This document shows, piece after piece, positions 1 to 13,422 of a stretch of DNA of 64,000 bases. The DNA is taken from positions 24,030,560-24,094,559 of the forward strand of contig NC_135177.1 in NCBI RefSeq assembly GCF_041146795.1, read 5' to 3'. Each line of letters begins with the position of its first letter. Position 1 is the first letter of the stretch. Both the position numbers and the translations under genes were made by a program. The stretch is from Maylandia zebra (Eukaryota; Chordata; Actinopteri; Cichliformes; Cichlidae). A model generated the notes under the pieces. That model was not told the origin of the DNA. It did not search any database and saw only the letters and a list, made by a program, of their open reading frames with translations.

Positions 1-3000
1 TCCAGGACAAAAAACAGCGATAACTGAAGGCATGCCACAAAATGCCCTGGTTTTACAGTTTTAAATATTATTTCATGCTGTGCCTAAGGTCTTTATTTTA
101 TAGTCTTGAAGAAGTATCCCAGTTTTCTAAGGCAGTGAGCCTGCAGCCAAGCTGATGAGTGCAATAACCCTACTGGTTTCTATATCCTTCAGGTAGTTAG
201 GCTGTTTACACTTTACCTCAGTCTTTTTCTTTTTTGGTGAAAATGAGTTCCTGGTATGAAGGAATCAAAACCAACTGTGCCGGTTTTCTACTCTGTTAAA
301 GCTGTCCAGCCATGTGGCGTTTATACAAAGTTCAAAAGCTAAAGAGCACCATATGTGATCTATGCTCGGCCTGCACGATGCCATCCTTCATCACAGCTGT
401 AATGTAGAAATGACTAAGTGCGTCCTCAAGTGATGTCATTCAGTTCAAGTGGCTGGTAAGAAACCGCAACCGGGGTTTCTCACCCACCACTTGTACTATG
501 ATTTTCAGAAAAGACTATGAGATACAAATCTATAGCTGTGCTCCTTTACAGAAGATTAATACATACATTGGATTATGAGGGCAAGCAAAGACATCCATGT
601 CTTGTTAAAAGAGAAAAAAACACTGCAAAGATGCATAGAAGGAAATGGTGATTAGGGGAAAGCAGAAAATGGGGGAAAGGGGAGGGGGGGGTGATGTCAT
701 TGAGTTGGTGTGCCAGAAATGTTCCTCAGCTGAGGGTCTCTCTCATCTCAAGGATCAGGTTTCAAGATTTGCAGCAGGGCATCTGGACCTGAGTGTGTGG
801 TGATCTCACCGCCTTGAATCCCCCAAGACTGCATCGAGGAACATATGAAACCTAACGCTAGCTTATCATCACTGTTTGAATAATTAAGAGGACTATTGTT
901 GATTTAGAAACTGTAACTAAAGGGCGAACTCATAGCCTCCCATTTTAAGAAGGCACTCATTTTAGAAAGCCACATGGAGCTAAGTGTTCTGTTTAGAGTC
1001 TGTTGTGGCCACTACTTTCAACATGAAGTAGGTCTTGATAGTAGGTTAATAAGTAGCCAGCCATTTTTCCAAAAGGCTGAACACTCTTTCTTTGAGTAGT
1101 CTTATTCTCCCATTCCTGCAGCGAGTAGTGGAGCCTCTCTGATGCCACTTTCACCTCTTTACAAATGAAACAAAATGGTTTACATCACATCATGCTCAGA
1201 TTCTACTTTACAGTTAAACTAATTTATTCTGTCTAGGTGACTCTAGTGTGCACTATAAGCAAAGAAGAAGCGAGAGGAAGGTAAAGGAGAAAAGGCAAAC
1301 CGAGGGAAATCGGCTGTTAACACATTTCTTTCAATATAAAGTTGAGCAGAGCTGAAAGGTACAGAAGTGTTGAGCTGTTAAAACCAGAGTGACACTGTCA
1401 TAATTACCTAGCACAAGTTAACATTATGAAACGCATGAGCCTTAATTTTAGGGTGCAGTATCTTGCACAAGGACTCTCCAACATACAGACGAAGGAGCCG
1501 AGAATCAAACCACTGAAGTTTTGAATAAATCTCTAAATCCTGAGTCACCATGAACAAGACTCTTTGGGAGGCACAGATGAGAACTGGGTAACCAGTGAGT
1601 AGTGTAAGGGCTTCATCCAGGAGTGTGGCTGAAGCAGATATTGTGATGTGTATGATTTGACATGAAGATGATTCAAAAAGCCAAGTTTAATTTCCCTTAT
1701 CCAAAAACAGACTTTGTTGACAGCCACTTTGAAGAAAGCCACCATCTTGGCTAATGGGGTTTACCAAAGAAGTCATCATAAAAGGGTAACTATAGCAGTT
1801 TGGGTACTTGAATCCACCTACAGAGAATTTCCTTGTAATGCTAAATTTCTGCGGCACTATTAAGCTTTATCATATGTTGGGCCAGTTGGTTTTAACTGGT
1901 GGGCAGTGAGCTATCCAAGACATTCTGAGGAAATTGCATTTTCAAATGCCACAATGACATGGCTTCTTAATTTAAAAAACAAACAAACATGGGTGCAGGT
2001 ACTTATTTATATGGGGATAGATGCATTTTTTATTTCTTTTGCTTTTGCAAGTTCTAATCAAACCTTTGCACACTCATGCAAACACATGCACCACTAAATT
2101 ATTACGTATCTGGAAGACTGGCTGGTATAGAATCTCATTTAGTAAACATAATTTATTGTAATGCGTATTACTGTATTGGTATTAGTTACTGTAACTTCAG
2201 CGTTACAGTACCCGTGTAATATCAGACACTCTGTTAATCTTTTACATTTATCAGGATAATACAATCATTTACAATTATGGTGACCTCTGATCTCTTGTCC
2301 CTTAACACCAGAGAGGTTGATAAAAGGTATCTGGCTATAAACAGCTTAAGAGGCTATTTATCAGTCGCGTATGTGCCAGTCTGTGTAACAGATAATGAGC
2401 AAAGAGATGTGATACAGAGTACAGGCTGTTGAGCAATGAGGGTTGAAATGTCGAGGGATCGAAACTGCAAACTCATCATAGATGTTTGTTTGTTTATTTA
2501 TTTGATTTTAATGTGGTTCATGAACAGTTGTCAATTACTGGTTATTCCAATGAACGCTACAGACTGCTGTCTCAATTGTTTGTTAAAAACGACAAGTAAC
2601 AGAGCGTCCATTTTACATAAATGTTTAAGGGTCATATCAATATGTAGGATGGGTGGCTATTCAGATTTTCCTTTAGAAAATACCTTTGACACATGAATCA
2701 TCATCGTGTCTCGTATCAAATTTTAAGTGAAAAGGGGGCTTAAGTTACAAAAAAAAAAAAATGTAATAACCGAAATGGTAAAAGCTAGATACATCAAGCA
2801 GGATCTCTGCTGCAGCGATTATTTATCTCATGAAACTTTGTCTTGTAAAAAGGAAATCTGTTGCTCACAACTTTTTACTGGTATTCAATAATGCACGGAA
2901 AATATGCTCAAAGCATGAATCATGACTTTCACATCAATCTATGATTCAAAAAAGGATGCCTTAGACTACGTCATGACGCAGTGGAGCAGCTGACACTTGT

Positions 3001-5239
3001 GTGAAAGTTTTAACACCGTTGGTTTGGACATATATGGTTAGAATTGTTTACCATCAATAAATCTTGCGCTGGAGGAAGCTGACCCTGAAAGCAGAAGTAC
3101 TGCCGTCTCATCAGAGAAGCTAGTAAATCATGAGCACCAGGAGGAGCTGTGAGGGTTTTCGTGTCTTGTCAGAACATGAAGCGTTGTCTGTGTCCCAACA
3201 AAAAGGAATGAGGATGAAATGCTCACTGTTATTCCTGTTTGGTTTAGTTTTTACCATCCTTTCGGCTCTGTCTACATAAAAGTTTAAAAGCCTGTATCAA
3301 ACCCCATCTCTTTTTTTTTTCTTTTTTTTTTTGGAAAGCATATATGATAACTCTCGTTTTTTTTCCATAACAACAACTAATAGTCTACATTTTAACCAAA
3401 ATGCAAAGTATTTTCTTGATGTTTTATGTAAAAGTTACTGCATCTTTGCCTCTAAAAGTACGTCTCTGCTTTAAGGAGTCCATTTCAGTGCTATGATAGC
3501 AAAATATTTTCGATAATATTTCCATGGCAGTCTGTCATCATCTCTATCAAAAGAACCTTGGCAACATTATTAACATACTAGGAATTTATTTCCTTTTTAA
3601 GGAAAAACCATGCACAGCAGCTCCTCTGCAGTAATAGAAATGTTGAACCAAAGAAAGCTGTATCAGTACACACTGCTTTGCTTTGTCGGATCAGTTGTAA
3701 AAACATAACTTTTGTAGGAACTGCCTTCAGTACAGCAAGCTTATAATTGATGCACATTTACTGGATTGTTATTAAACTGCAAGCGACTGAGAAAACGGTT
3801 TTGCACTCCTCTCAGTGTTTCCCCACACATAAACTTTACTTCTCTGAGCCCCACAGGCTTATTAATGACCACCCAAGAATATTTGGCAACCTCTTAGCAG
3901 TTCTTTCCTGTGTTTCCATACTGAGCATTGCTGCTGTGGCATAATTCCCCTAATTTTCTAACATAGGCTGTGTAAATGGACGTAGCCACCATGACATCAC
4001 TCATCGTTAATGAAGTCCTCGTATGAAACCTTTAGATACTTTGCTATTTTGAAAGGAGAGCTTGGTGAACATGAATTGCCCAGCATACCCTCAAACCCCC
4101 CTTTCTCACTCCTACAGTGGACTGGATGACATGTTTTATTCAGTGTGACCTGAAACAAGCAGTTGAGCCCATAAACGCATAAGGAAAGTATTATTGAGGT
4201 CACAGAGCAAGACAGCTGTGCTCTGCTTGTACCCAGAGGAGTTGCCCCCTGCTGGCCTTTAAAAAGAAGACAGGTTTGAGGGACTTCCATCAGGCCTGGA
4301 AGCTTGATCAATCTTTTATATTGTTTGTGTATTTCCATGTTTGAACTCCAACTCCACCTTCTCAGATTGCAGTTGAAGACACGTGCCTGTCCACCCTCCT
4401 CAAATATAATCTAAATATTTAGGACACATTGCTTCCGTGACATTTATGAACCCAAAAAGTGCCAAGTAAGATTAAATGACACAGCAAATTACATATTGCT
4501 TGTTGCCTTCACTTTATCTAATTGTTTCCATGTGCAACTCACTCTGTCAAATGTTATGACTTCATGGCTTTAAGGCGATACCATATCTGGAGTAGTCGTC
4601 CAAGGACCGGTTGTTCAACTTTTGCCACAGTTCAGATCATTATTTTTATGTATTTTAAAGCTTCAGAATAAAACTGTTAAATAGCAACAGTGTGTGAGTT
4701 AAGACCGATCGGATGCAGGGTTGGATTTGTGTGCGTGGACGATTATGTTGGAACAACCATGCTTTTGACTAAAGGTCATGTCTGGGGCCGGTGGCCTTCA
4801 GGGAAATATTTGCAGACTTGGCGAGGAATCTCGGTGGAGACACAGGACTTACGTCAGTGTTTGTTTATCCACCAGCATATGTGAAGTAAATATTTGAGCT
4901 CAGCATTACATAAAAATGTTACGATAGCTGCCATTGCACTTTGAGCAAAGTGGCCGCACTCTGAAAAACATGCACTTGCTGCGTTTTATACCACTGTAAA
5001 CAACCATGTGTTGCTTATTGTAAATTATCTCTGACATCGGGGAGTGCCACTGTGTCTGTCAGCTCTGTATGCATGGCCTCAGGACATTTTCACACACTTG
5101 GCTCTCTCGTGCTTTCTCATTCCGCTGTAGACTATTTGCCAAAGCCTTTTTGTTTAAAGAGTACTGTTGGTTTTGCAGAATGCTTATGGGTTATTTTCTT
5201 CCTTACTGCTATTTCACTAAAACCAGAAATGGTCCAAAC
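1..5239. other. Intergenic stretch, no gene recognised
   Basis: No exon, RNA gene or complete transposon could be supported on either strand. The stretch is AT-rich with short open frames lacking family resemblance or codon character. Homopolymer runs occur near 2749-2760 (A) and 3310-3332 (T). It is probably the 5' flank of zyxin and may contain a non-coding zyxin exon or the UTR of an unseen neighbour; neither can be shown from sequence alone. Confidence 0.5.
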
Positions 5240-6169
5240 TAGGGCTGGGCTATATCATACCGTTTACGGTAATACCGGTGTAATGTTGGGCAACGATAGG
5301 AAAATGAAATATCGCGATAGAAGATGGGTAAAATGTGCATGCGCAGTGCCTATGTTTACATACACACATGGCGGCGACGCAGAATGAGAAGAGCGAAAGT
5401 GGATCGTTAAATGAAACGGATGAACCAGAATTGGTTTGTAAAAATGCTGCAACTTCAGTGGTGTGGAACTGGTTTAGCTTTCATCCGTCAGATACACAAC
5501 AAAGCACTATTTTTGGTAGAGCATGCTAGCGGGCCGTCGTTATTACCGTGTTTTTTTTGGAAAATACGGCACACTTAAAATCAATCCTTTGATTTTTCTG
5601 AAAATCGACAGTGCCCCTTATAATCCCGTGTGCCTTATGTATGAATTCTGGTTGTGTTTACTGACCTCGAAACGATTTTATGTGCACGGCGCTCGAAAAT
5701 CAGTCAAATGTTCCAGTACGACTTTGCTAATCTACGAACCTGCACCGCTTGATGGATTGTCGGAGCACTGTCGTAGGCAGGAGCCTCGCGGAGTGATACG
5801 TACTGTGCTTCAACATAATATTACCGTATTGTGTGTGTGTGTGTGTGTAACCTCTTTTTAAGTTTTGTGGATATTCTACATGGTTATGTTGAGGATATGT
5901 CGGCCAATTTCCACTGGAAAAGCCTTTTGGTTAAACTCTCAGCAAGGAATTTGCATTTGTACTGTTACATTTTTTTATATAACTTTAATGCACTTAAAAA
6001 AGCTGCTGGTTTAAGTGAAAATACATTGATGTTTGTTTGTTTGCACTAATAAAGTTGAGGAGTTGTAAAGTATTTTGTCTAGTGTCAATTATATTGTCAG
6101 TTATATTGTTATTGTAAATTTTCAAATGTATATCGTGATAAATATTTTTGGGCATATCGCCCTGCTCTA
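5240..6169 (+). mobile_element. hAT-superfamily DNA transposon, non-autonomous deletion derivative
   Basis: The element is bounded by identical 8-bp direct repeats GTCCAAAC at 5232-5239 and 6170-6177, the target-site size of hAT transposons. The ends form imperfect inverted repeats: the left starts TAGGGCTGGGCTATAT, the right read in reverse starts TAGAGCAGGGCGATAT. At about 930 bp it is too short to be autonomous, but it keeps the start of a transposase reading frame (5368-5529), so it is an internal-deletion derivative rather than an unrelated MITE. A stretch from about 5540 to 5830 resembles a different fish repeat (TTACCGTATT-type motifs) and may be a nested insertion. The terminal match and perfect TSD are read directly; the family call rests on TSD length plus the BED-type frame. 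Confidence 0.85.
5368..5529 (+). pseudogene. N-terminal remnant of a hAT (BED-finger) transposase
   Basis: An ATG-initiated frame of about 53 residues contains SVVWNWFSFHPSDTQQST, which resembles the first BED zinc-finger strand of fish hAT/ZBED-type transposases (typical form VWxWFGFxPSDxEQ). The frame stops soon after, before the zinc ligands would be complete, so no functional DNA-binding domain is made. It lies wholly inside the hAT element whose ends were identified independently. The resemblance is from memory of the family, not from a search. Confidence 0.6.
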
Positions 6170-6317
6170 GTCCAAACTAAATTTTTTGAGATGCCACAAT
6201 AAAGGTCAGTTAATTTTACTTGGACTTCAGGGATAGAGATGGTACCCAGTAGATGCTCATTTTAAGACTGTGCTGATTTTTCGTTAATGCAAAATACTTG
6301 TCATGCATCCTAGTTCA

Positions 6318-6354
<37 letters not shown>

Positions 6355-7318
6355 GCTGTGGAAAAATGTAATCTAAATTAATTAATTTGCATATATAATT
6401 CAGGCTTTTTTACTGGCTCCCAATGGGACCCTGTGTTGAAAATATAAGTAAGCAAGATTGGTCAGCATATTGTAAAGGCAAAGAACCTTACTTAGTAGAA
6501 TTCAGTGCATGTTATTGCTATTTCTGGTCATGTAATTAAAATGTGTAAAAAGTATGGTTTATCTTTGGTGTTCTAGGAAAAAAACACATTTTAAGTTATA
6601 TTTAATTCCAAAATTTATAAAGGAAAACTAGTTGAAAAAAGATGAGGTTTGAAATAATGTAATACAACAATTTAAAGAATTTGGGAATTTCATTCAAAGT
6701 GTCACAGAATCTGGAGAAATCCTGTATGAAAAGGCTAACACATTGACACAACAATGTCTGTAAAAAAGGGCAAAGTTGTGGAATATTTTCACTATGTGAT
6801 AACACACACTTCAATTGTGATAACCATTGTTGTTGATCTCTGCGCCTAGATGCCACCCCCGCTTGTTTTGCAACTGCCCCACCACCATCCACAACTTGTC
6901 TTAACTTGTAAAGCTCAGACCAGCTTCAGTTTTAATTGAAACACAGGTGACAACAATTAAGCATATTTTTGTAAAAAAAAAAAAAAATTAAAAAAATCAG
7001 TGTTGAGTAATTACAATGTCTAAAGCGGATTATAATTGGGCTTTGATTTGCAACTGTGTCTGGCCAAGCGTTTCACTGCTGTGTCATCACCACTAATGCA
7101 AAAATGCAGGACGTGCATCTGCTGCCAAGGAATGCAAGCCCTTTGAGTTCAGTCAGCTGATTAACGTTGCTTTTATCATGTGGATTGTAACAGTAGGAAT
7201 TCTGAGGCTGTAGCTCTTTGATCGTCACTGCAGCTTGTTTCATGTTTCTCTGTTTAAAACAAAAAATTACATTTCCTGTACGGTACCCCCTCATTGTGTT
7301 CCCTGTTGTCATCCTCAG
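6170..7318. other. 5' flank of zyxin / probable 5'UTR intron
   Basis: There is no coding exon here. A poly-A run lies at 6321-6351 and another near 6975-6987. The zyxin start-codon exon is preceded by a good 3' splice site (CATCCTCAG ending at 7318), which implies a non-coding first exon upstream that I could not place. Confidence 0.5.
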
Positions 7319-7331
7319 ATAAATACAGAAA

Positions 7332-10300
7332 ATGGAGGACTCCAACAGCAACAAGCCATTCATGGTGACATCCTCTCTGAACTTCAAAGTCACCACCCCT
7401 TCCTTCTACAACCAGCCAAAGAAGTTTGCTTCTGTGGCCCCCCCACGACCCAAAAGTCAGACACCTCCCTCTGCTCCATCACCAACACCAGTAGGCACAG
7501 GTGTTATTGGCCGAGTTGGAGACCTGCCTCCACCGCCCCCTTCACTCTGTTATGGTATTTACGTTTATTTTTGTCTGTATTAAGTTGTATCCACTGAAAA
7601 AAGCCCCCATTCCCTATCCCGTCCACTGCTGCTTCTTATGCTAGAGCATGCAGAGCTTCACAGTTGAGTACAGGATGGCTGTGGTGCTGTCTGTCTCTCC
7701 AGCACATTACATTACTGTGCTCTTAACGCCTGCCTTTTAAGGGTTCTTCTGAAATATGCAGATAGTCTGGGCGATCTTGCTTTTGTTGGGAAATTTCGTT
7801 TTTACTTTTAGAGCTGTGCACAATTACACTTCTATAAATGCAAACAATCAGACAGTTCAAATTAAAGGTTGTAAGGATTTAAATGCAATGCATTTCCTAC
7901 AAGGTAGGAAATGCATTTGGTTGTGTTAAGATGCCAAAAACGCATTTAAAGCCACTTTCGGCTGCATCTTTATTCACAAGAGGTCACCACACAAGTATCT
8001 CCAAATGTTTTATTTATTTATGTCGAATACCCTTCCTGACACACACCCAAAGAGTTTGTCTCCTCCTGCGATTGAACCAAGAGTCTTTTGCTAATCTAAA
8101 CATGTTTCTTGTTTTATCAAAAAAACCTCCACAGGGCGCCTTTTAATGCATAAAGTACATAACAGGATACCTACCAGGCATCAGTGCAACAGCCAACCAG
8201 CAGATCTCAGTGGCCAAATATTCCAGACAGTTTTGATGCTTTGTTGTCCTGTTTTGTGTTAAATTGAATACTTGGACGTTATTTTTGTGAATGCTTTTAA
8301 CCAATCATCCCTCCTCGTTTTTGTCAGACTTCCCACCCCCTCCTCCTCCACTGGATGATGATTTGCCAGCCCCTCCCCCTGAATGCTCCACCATTCCCAC
8401 TGCCTCTGATGCTCCCCCTCCCGCGTTCCCCGCTCCACCTCCAGTGGCAGATGACCTGCCTCTCCCAGCTCCCCCGGAGGAGAGCCGCTGTCCACCCACC
8501 TGTCCCTCTCCCCCTCCTCCTCCTCCACCTCTCCCTGCCTCCAGTACCAATGCTTTCAGTTCTTCGGGGACCCCACAGGTGAGTCACAGTGGTGTCTTCA
8601 TCCTCCTGCACACTGCTTCCTTCCTAACTGCATTTAAATATAATTGGATAATTATTTAGGACATTTTTGTGTGACCATATTGAGTCTGTGGACTGACTGT
8701 TGGCAGGAAATGCTGTCTTTTGAGATTTTTCCCACAAATTATATTAGCATTAGTCCGGGGTAAATCACCCACTTTCATTCGTCTAACAGGATTATTGCCA
8801 ATTTACGTCACTAAAATACTTCTTAGGCATGCAGTGTGTTATGAGGTTTATTGTGGAGATGTGTATTGTAGGCTTTCATTAGTTCCAGTTTGATTGTTGG
8901 ACTACAAGAGCAACATAAAGATGAATTATTTTTATTATTCTTTTTGGAAGTGCTAAAAAATGGCTGTAAAATAATATAAATATGATTTAAACCTCATGTT
9001 TGTATCAGCATTGAGTCTGTGCTAAATGATAATCAGCAAACAGCCAGATAAGTAACTGAAAATAAAATATTCTCTTTCATCTAACCAGAAATATTAACAT
9101 AGCAAGCTTTTATCATCATTATAATCACCTTTTTAAGCTTGTTTGTCATCGTTCTTTCATTTTTGTGTTTTGTCACATCAGTAATTGTTCAAGCGCTGCA
9201 TATTGTACCCACTTTGGTCACATTAGTTTTTTTTTAAGTATCCATATTTAATGTTTTTGCTGTGTATTTATAGTCTGTAACAAAGTAACCTCTTCAGCTA
9301 CATTTCTGCTCCTCGCTCATCCATCCATCCTTTTTGCTTCATCGTGATTCCCCAAATTGTGTATATTAACTTTATTTCTGTGATCTCCATTCTTCCGCCA
9401 CCAGAGATTCACGGAGAAGCAGACAAGTTTTGATAAACAGCTCAACTCTCTGACTGGCATGTTGTCTGAGATGGAGACCAAGGGACCTTTCCACCCCAAG
9501 GTATAATGCACAGGAAAATAAGGACTACAGTTTAAACATTTTGGTTTTCAAAATGCATTTAGTGGATAGCAGTGAATACAAGTGTAAACAACTGCCATGA
9601 AACTCCTTGGTCAGGTGCACTGGGACACATTTGACCATATTTCTTTTGTAGTGTAAATATAGATGTGTCCCCGACAGACGTAAGAGAAACAAGAACAATA
9701 ATGGGGGACATGGTGGTGTTGTAGCTTGTCTTCACCCTTATATAGTGTGTGCTGATCTATTTTACCCTCTGAGCGAGATGTTGACATTAACAAAGTACTA
9801 ACGGGTGGAAATGGCAATACGTCTTGGTTGTTTACTTGTGTTTAGATCCCTGAAATGGATTTAAAAGGCAAGTGTAAACAGAGGTTGCCTACAGAGCAAA
9901 CAACCAGATGAGTAGCAAAATGACAAGACTCAGAGGAAGCCAGCTGTAGAAAAACAAACTGACTCCTGTGGAGAAGAGAAAAAGGTAATGCTACATGGGT
10001 CAGGAGAAATAGTTTGGGGACATACCAGGTCGGTTTCATTAGTCTCCCTTCGTCTGTTCAGGTGGAAAGAAGTCAATTAGTAGTGAACTGTTCGCACGGT
10101 GCACCAGACTGAAAGAGAAAACAAAAAGTGAGATAGCCGGTGATTCACACTGAGAGAAGAGACACTTGCAGAGAGGCAGAGTGATGCACGCAGAAGTGAG
10201 TGGAGAGCATGAGAGTGTGATGAAGCCAGAGTGTGCTGCCAGGGACCCAGTGAGAGGGCCATAAATGGAGAGTGTTTTTAATCCAACAGGGAGGTACTGG

Positions 10301-13300
10301 ATCAAGGCAGAATAATGCTGGCTCAAAACCTGCAAAATAAATGTCAGAAAGACGAAGCACTTCTGATAAGCTCAAACTTTGGAGCGCCTCCAGTGTTTAC
10401 TTTAATCAAAGTACCTCATTCAGTATTATGATAGTGTCTGCTTGTAGCATTTCACCATGCAGGGAATATTAACTTCCCTCAATTCAATTATAGTTCATGG
10501 TAAATCAGAAAAACTCCATTCTTACGTGAAATTAGCGTTGTTGTTGTTTTTCTTTTCTTTGCTTTTCCATCATGATAATCTTTTGTTTAATGTTATTTCA
10601 CCCACAGATACCAAGCCAGTATTCATCAGCACCCAAGGTCTCAGCTCCTCCAACCGCTCCCAAACCAGCCCTTTCCTTCCTCCCACCTCCCGAGATGGGC
10701 GATCGCCCTCCTCCTGCGCCCTGGGCAGAAGAACTCAAAGCCAGAACGAACCGACAGGGCAATCACAACGCTGCGCCAAACTCTGCCGCTCAGTCTTTCG
10801 CTAAAGCGCCGGCCGTGGCTCCCAAGTCTGGATTCGGAGGAAGAACGACGACATCATCAGCTTCTCTGGCGCAAAAAATCAACCTGAACCTGAACCAGAC
10901 ACCCACCGCTGCCAGCAGTGCACCTAAGCCTTCCCCTCCCATAGCTACTTGCTCTTTCCCTCCACCTCCTGCGGCTCCGCCTGCACCTCCTGCTCCACCA
11001 AATAACATGGCCACTGCACTGGCTGCTAATCACGTAAAGAGTTCTCCCTTTGCCAGTCAGATGAACGCAAACCAAAACACTCCTTCTGCTGTGCCACCTC
11101 CTCAACCCAAAACGATGGCATCTCCGCCCTCCTCCTTTAACCAGCCAATGAAAACTACCCCTGCATCGACGGTATGTTCCTGCTTTTTGCTTTGCATGTA
11201 CTGTGGAAAGTCACAGGAAGTACAGATAATTGATTGTCAGTAGATAGGAATGCTGGACATGCACAGTGTTTGCAAAGGTACAGTTATAAATAACAAAATC
11301 CTCTATAAGACGCGTATGAAACTATAACATGCCTTAAAAAAATTATACATCTGCACTTATGGCTTCTTCCTCTTCTGTGGCAGCCCTCACCCCCGGGCCC
11401 AGTTCCTAGTGCAGGTGGAGGTGTTCCTCTGAACATGAAAGAAGTGGAGGAGCTGGAGAGGATGACCAAGGACTTCATTAGAAACATGGACGCGAACCCA
11501 CCTCTCATCACCTCCCCTCCTACAGGTGCAGACACGAAACTTCAAATCAAAAGACACTTTTATTTCACTTGTATTTTGCATCTTTCTGATTTAATTAGAA
11601 AATAATTTATTATAATTATCTCCAGAGAGTGCACTGATGTGGCTGAATTTTGAATCTCATTGTTGTTAATTACAGTCATTAAGTAGCTGCTCGTTTGGAA
11701 AAACTTGAGTTGGTGGCATGGGAGAGGCGTTAACAAAAGTAATGGTTTAACTTTTTGATTGTTGATAATCTTAGTGAAATGAATGCAGGAAAAAATATTA
11801 CCAATGAAATATTAATGTCCCAAACTGCAAATATTCAGCAGACATAAGAAATTATTCACCTTTCAGTTTGCTGACTGGTTGCAAAATGCAGATTTTTATG
11901 GACATCAAAATATATTCACAGTTTATCCTTTGTGATCTACAATTTAAATGTGGTCAGTTTTTGTCTCTCCAGTGTTACATCTATAACCCTAAAAAATAAG
12001 CTGCATCTTTGGGATAACATATTGACTGTGCAGAACAGTTTACACAAACCAAACAAATGCATAAAACTACAAGTTTCCCATCTGTGTTTATTACACTGTT
12101 GTACCAGAGCTGAGTAAAGAGACGGAGAATTTGCTTGTTCATAAAGTTGTTTGTGTATCTTTCTCTTTTCTTCAGAGGTTTGTGGAAAATGTGGTGAGGC
12201 TCTCTCCCGTACTCAGCCAGCAGTGAGGGCCATGGATAAACTCTTCCACTCCACCTGCTTCTGTTGCATGACCTGTCACCGCCCCCTGCAGGGCATGCAG
12301 TTTTACGACAGGGATGGTTCACCACAGTGTGAGGACTGCTACGTGGTGAGGAGATGCAGACATTTATTCATCTTATATTCTTGCTGAATTGAGTATATAA
12401 GGTGCACGTTTAACTAGTTTCTCACCTCCATTCTCCTCACATTCATGCTGTTGCTCCTCAGAGCTCCCTGGCTGTGTGTTCTCGATGTGGGGAGAAGATC
12501 ACAGACCGTGTGTTGAAGGCAGTTGGACAGTGTTTCCATGCCCACTGTTTCCGCTGCAGCACCTGCTCTTGTGTACTTGAGGGGGCACCCTTTATCACTG
12601 ATGACAACAACAACCCCTACTGTGTCCAGGATTACCACAGGTCACTATGGATTTCCACATAAAAAAATAATATATTTCTGTTAATTCCTTATGAGAAGTG
12701 ATCATGTGGTGCAGTTCTTCTTGCAAACATTGTCAGAACAAGGATGTGTGGTTAAAACCAACAGTTAATTTTGGATTCCAGTATTTGTACCCATCTAAAT
12801 GATCAGTGAGATAGTTTATGCTAGAGGAAAGAACACTTTTTAAAACCTCTTTCTCATTTTGATCAGATCGCTTAAAACTTTGTTTAGAGCTCACTCAAAA
12901 TGTGTTTGACAAAGCCAACTAAACTTTGCTGCAACTTGTTGCCAGGCCCAGAAGCAACACACTTTATTACATCTCAGTGGAATATCACTGATTGTTTCAG
13001 TGTTTCCTCAGCTAGGGGTGTGAATGCATAAGAGTTCAACTGAGGTAATTAACTCAAATCCACCTCCCTTCTCGTAGGCGTTTCTCCCCTATGTGTGTGA
13101 GCTGTAATGAACCCATTATTCCAGCCCCGGGCAGCGAGGAGACGGTCAGAGTGGTAGCTCTTGACAAGAACTTCCACCTCAAGTGTTACCGCTGTGAGGT
13201 AAGACCTATACATAGTTGTTTTTGTTTGGGGTTTTTTTGTTGTTGTTTTTTTATGTGTGTCACAGGGTGTTTCAGCTTCTGATAATCAATATTTCAATTA

Positions 13301-13422
13301 CTTTGCAGGACTGTGCTCGCCCTCTCTCCATAGAAGCAGATGAAAATGGCTGCTATCCTCTGGATGGCAAGATCCTGTGTATGAAGTGCCACACCCAACG
13401 AGCCAAGCAGGCCGCGCACTGA
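7332..13422 (+). CDS. zyx: Zyxin, focal-adhesion LIM protein
   Basis: Zyxin is an actin-cytoskeleton adaptor at focal adhesions and stress fibres that recruits Ena/VASP and alpha-actinin and shuttles to the nucleus. Nine coding exons join in frame: 7332-7554, 8328-8578, 9405-9500, 10608-11171, 11384-11525, 12176-12345, 12462-12640, 13078-13198, 13309-13422, giving 619 residues (human is 572). The N-terminus has the alpha-actinin-binding-like segment [16 protein letters not shown]. Residues 75-86, [12 protein letters not shown], form a canonical ActA-type EVH1 ligand. The middle is proline-rich and low complexity. Residues about 396-414 ([15 protein letters not shown]) match the zyxin nuclear-export region. 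Three LIM domains follow: LIM1 from about 428, LIM2 from about 488, LIM3 from about 546 to the end. All zinc-ligand Cys/His pairs I checked are present. Splice sites are GT-AG. Start choice: first ATG after a 3' splice site. Confidence 0.97.
7887..7917. repeat. Perfect hairpin in zyx intron 1
   Basis: Two perfect 14-bp inverted arms, AATGCATTTCCTAC at 7887-7900 and its complement at 7904-7917, are separated by 3 bases. No function is apparent; it may be the core of a small MITE. Confidence 0.6.
9501..10607. other. zyx intron 3
   Basis: This 1.1-kb intron holds no recognisable gene. The minus-strand open frames here are short and have no family resemblance. Confidence 0.6.

Noticed and set aside
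3997-4338. 113-codon minus-strand open frame
   Set aside because: No domain, no splice context and atypical composition; I see nothing to support a gene.
8259-8611. Minus-strand open frames rich in Gly and Glu
   Set aside because: They are antisense shadows of the proline-rich zyxin exon 8328-8578; the plus frame has splice sites and an EVH1 ligand.
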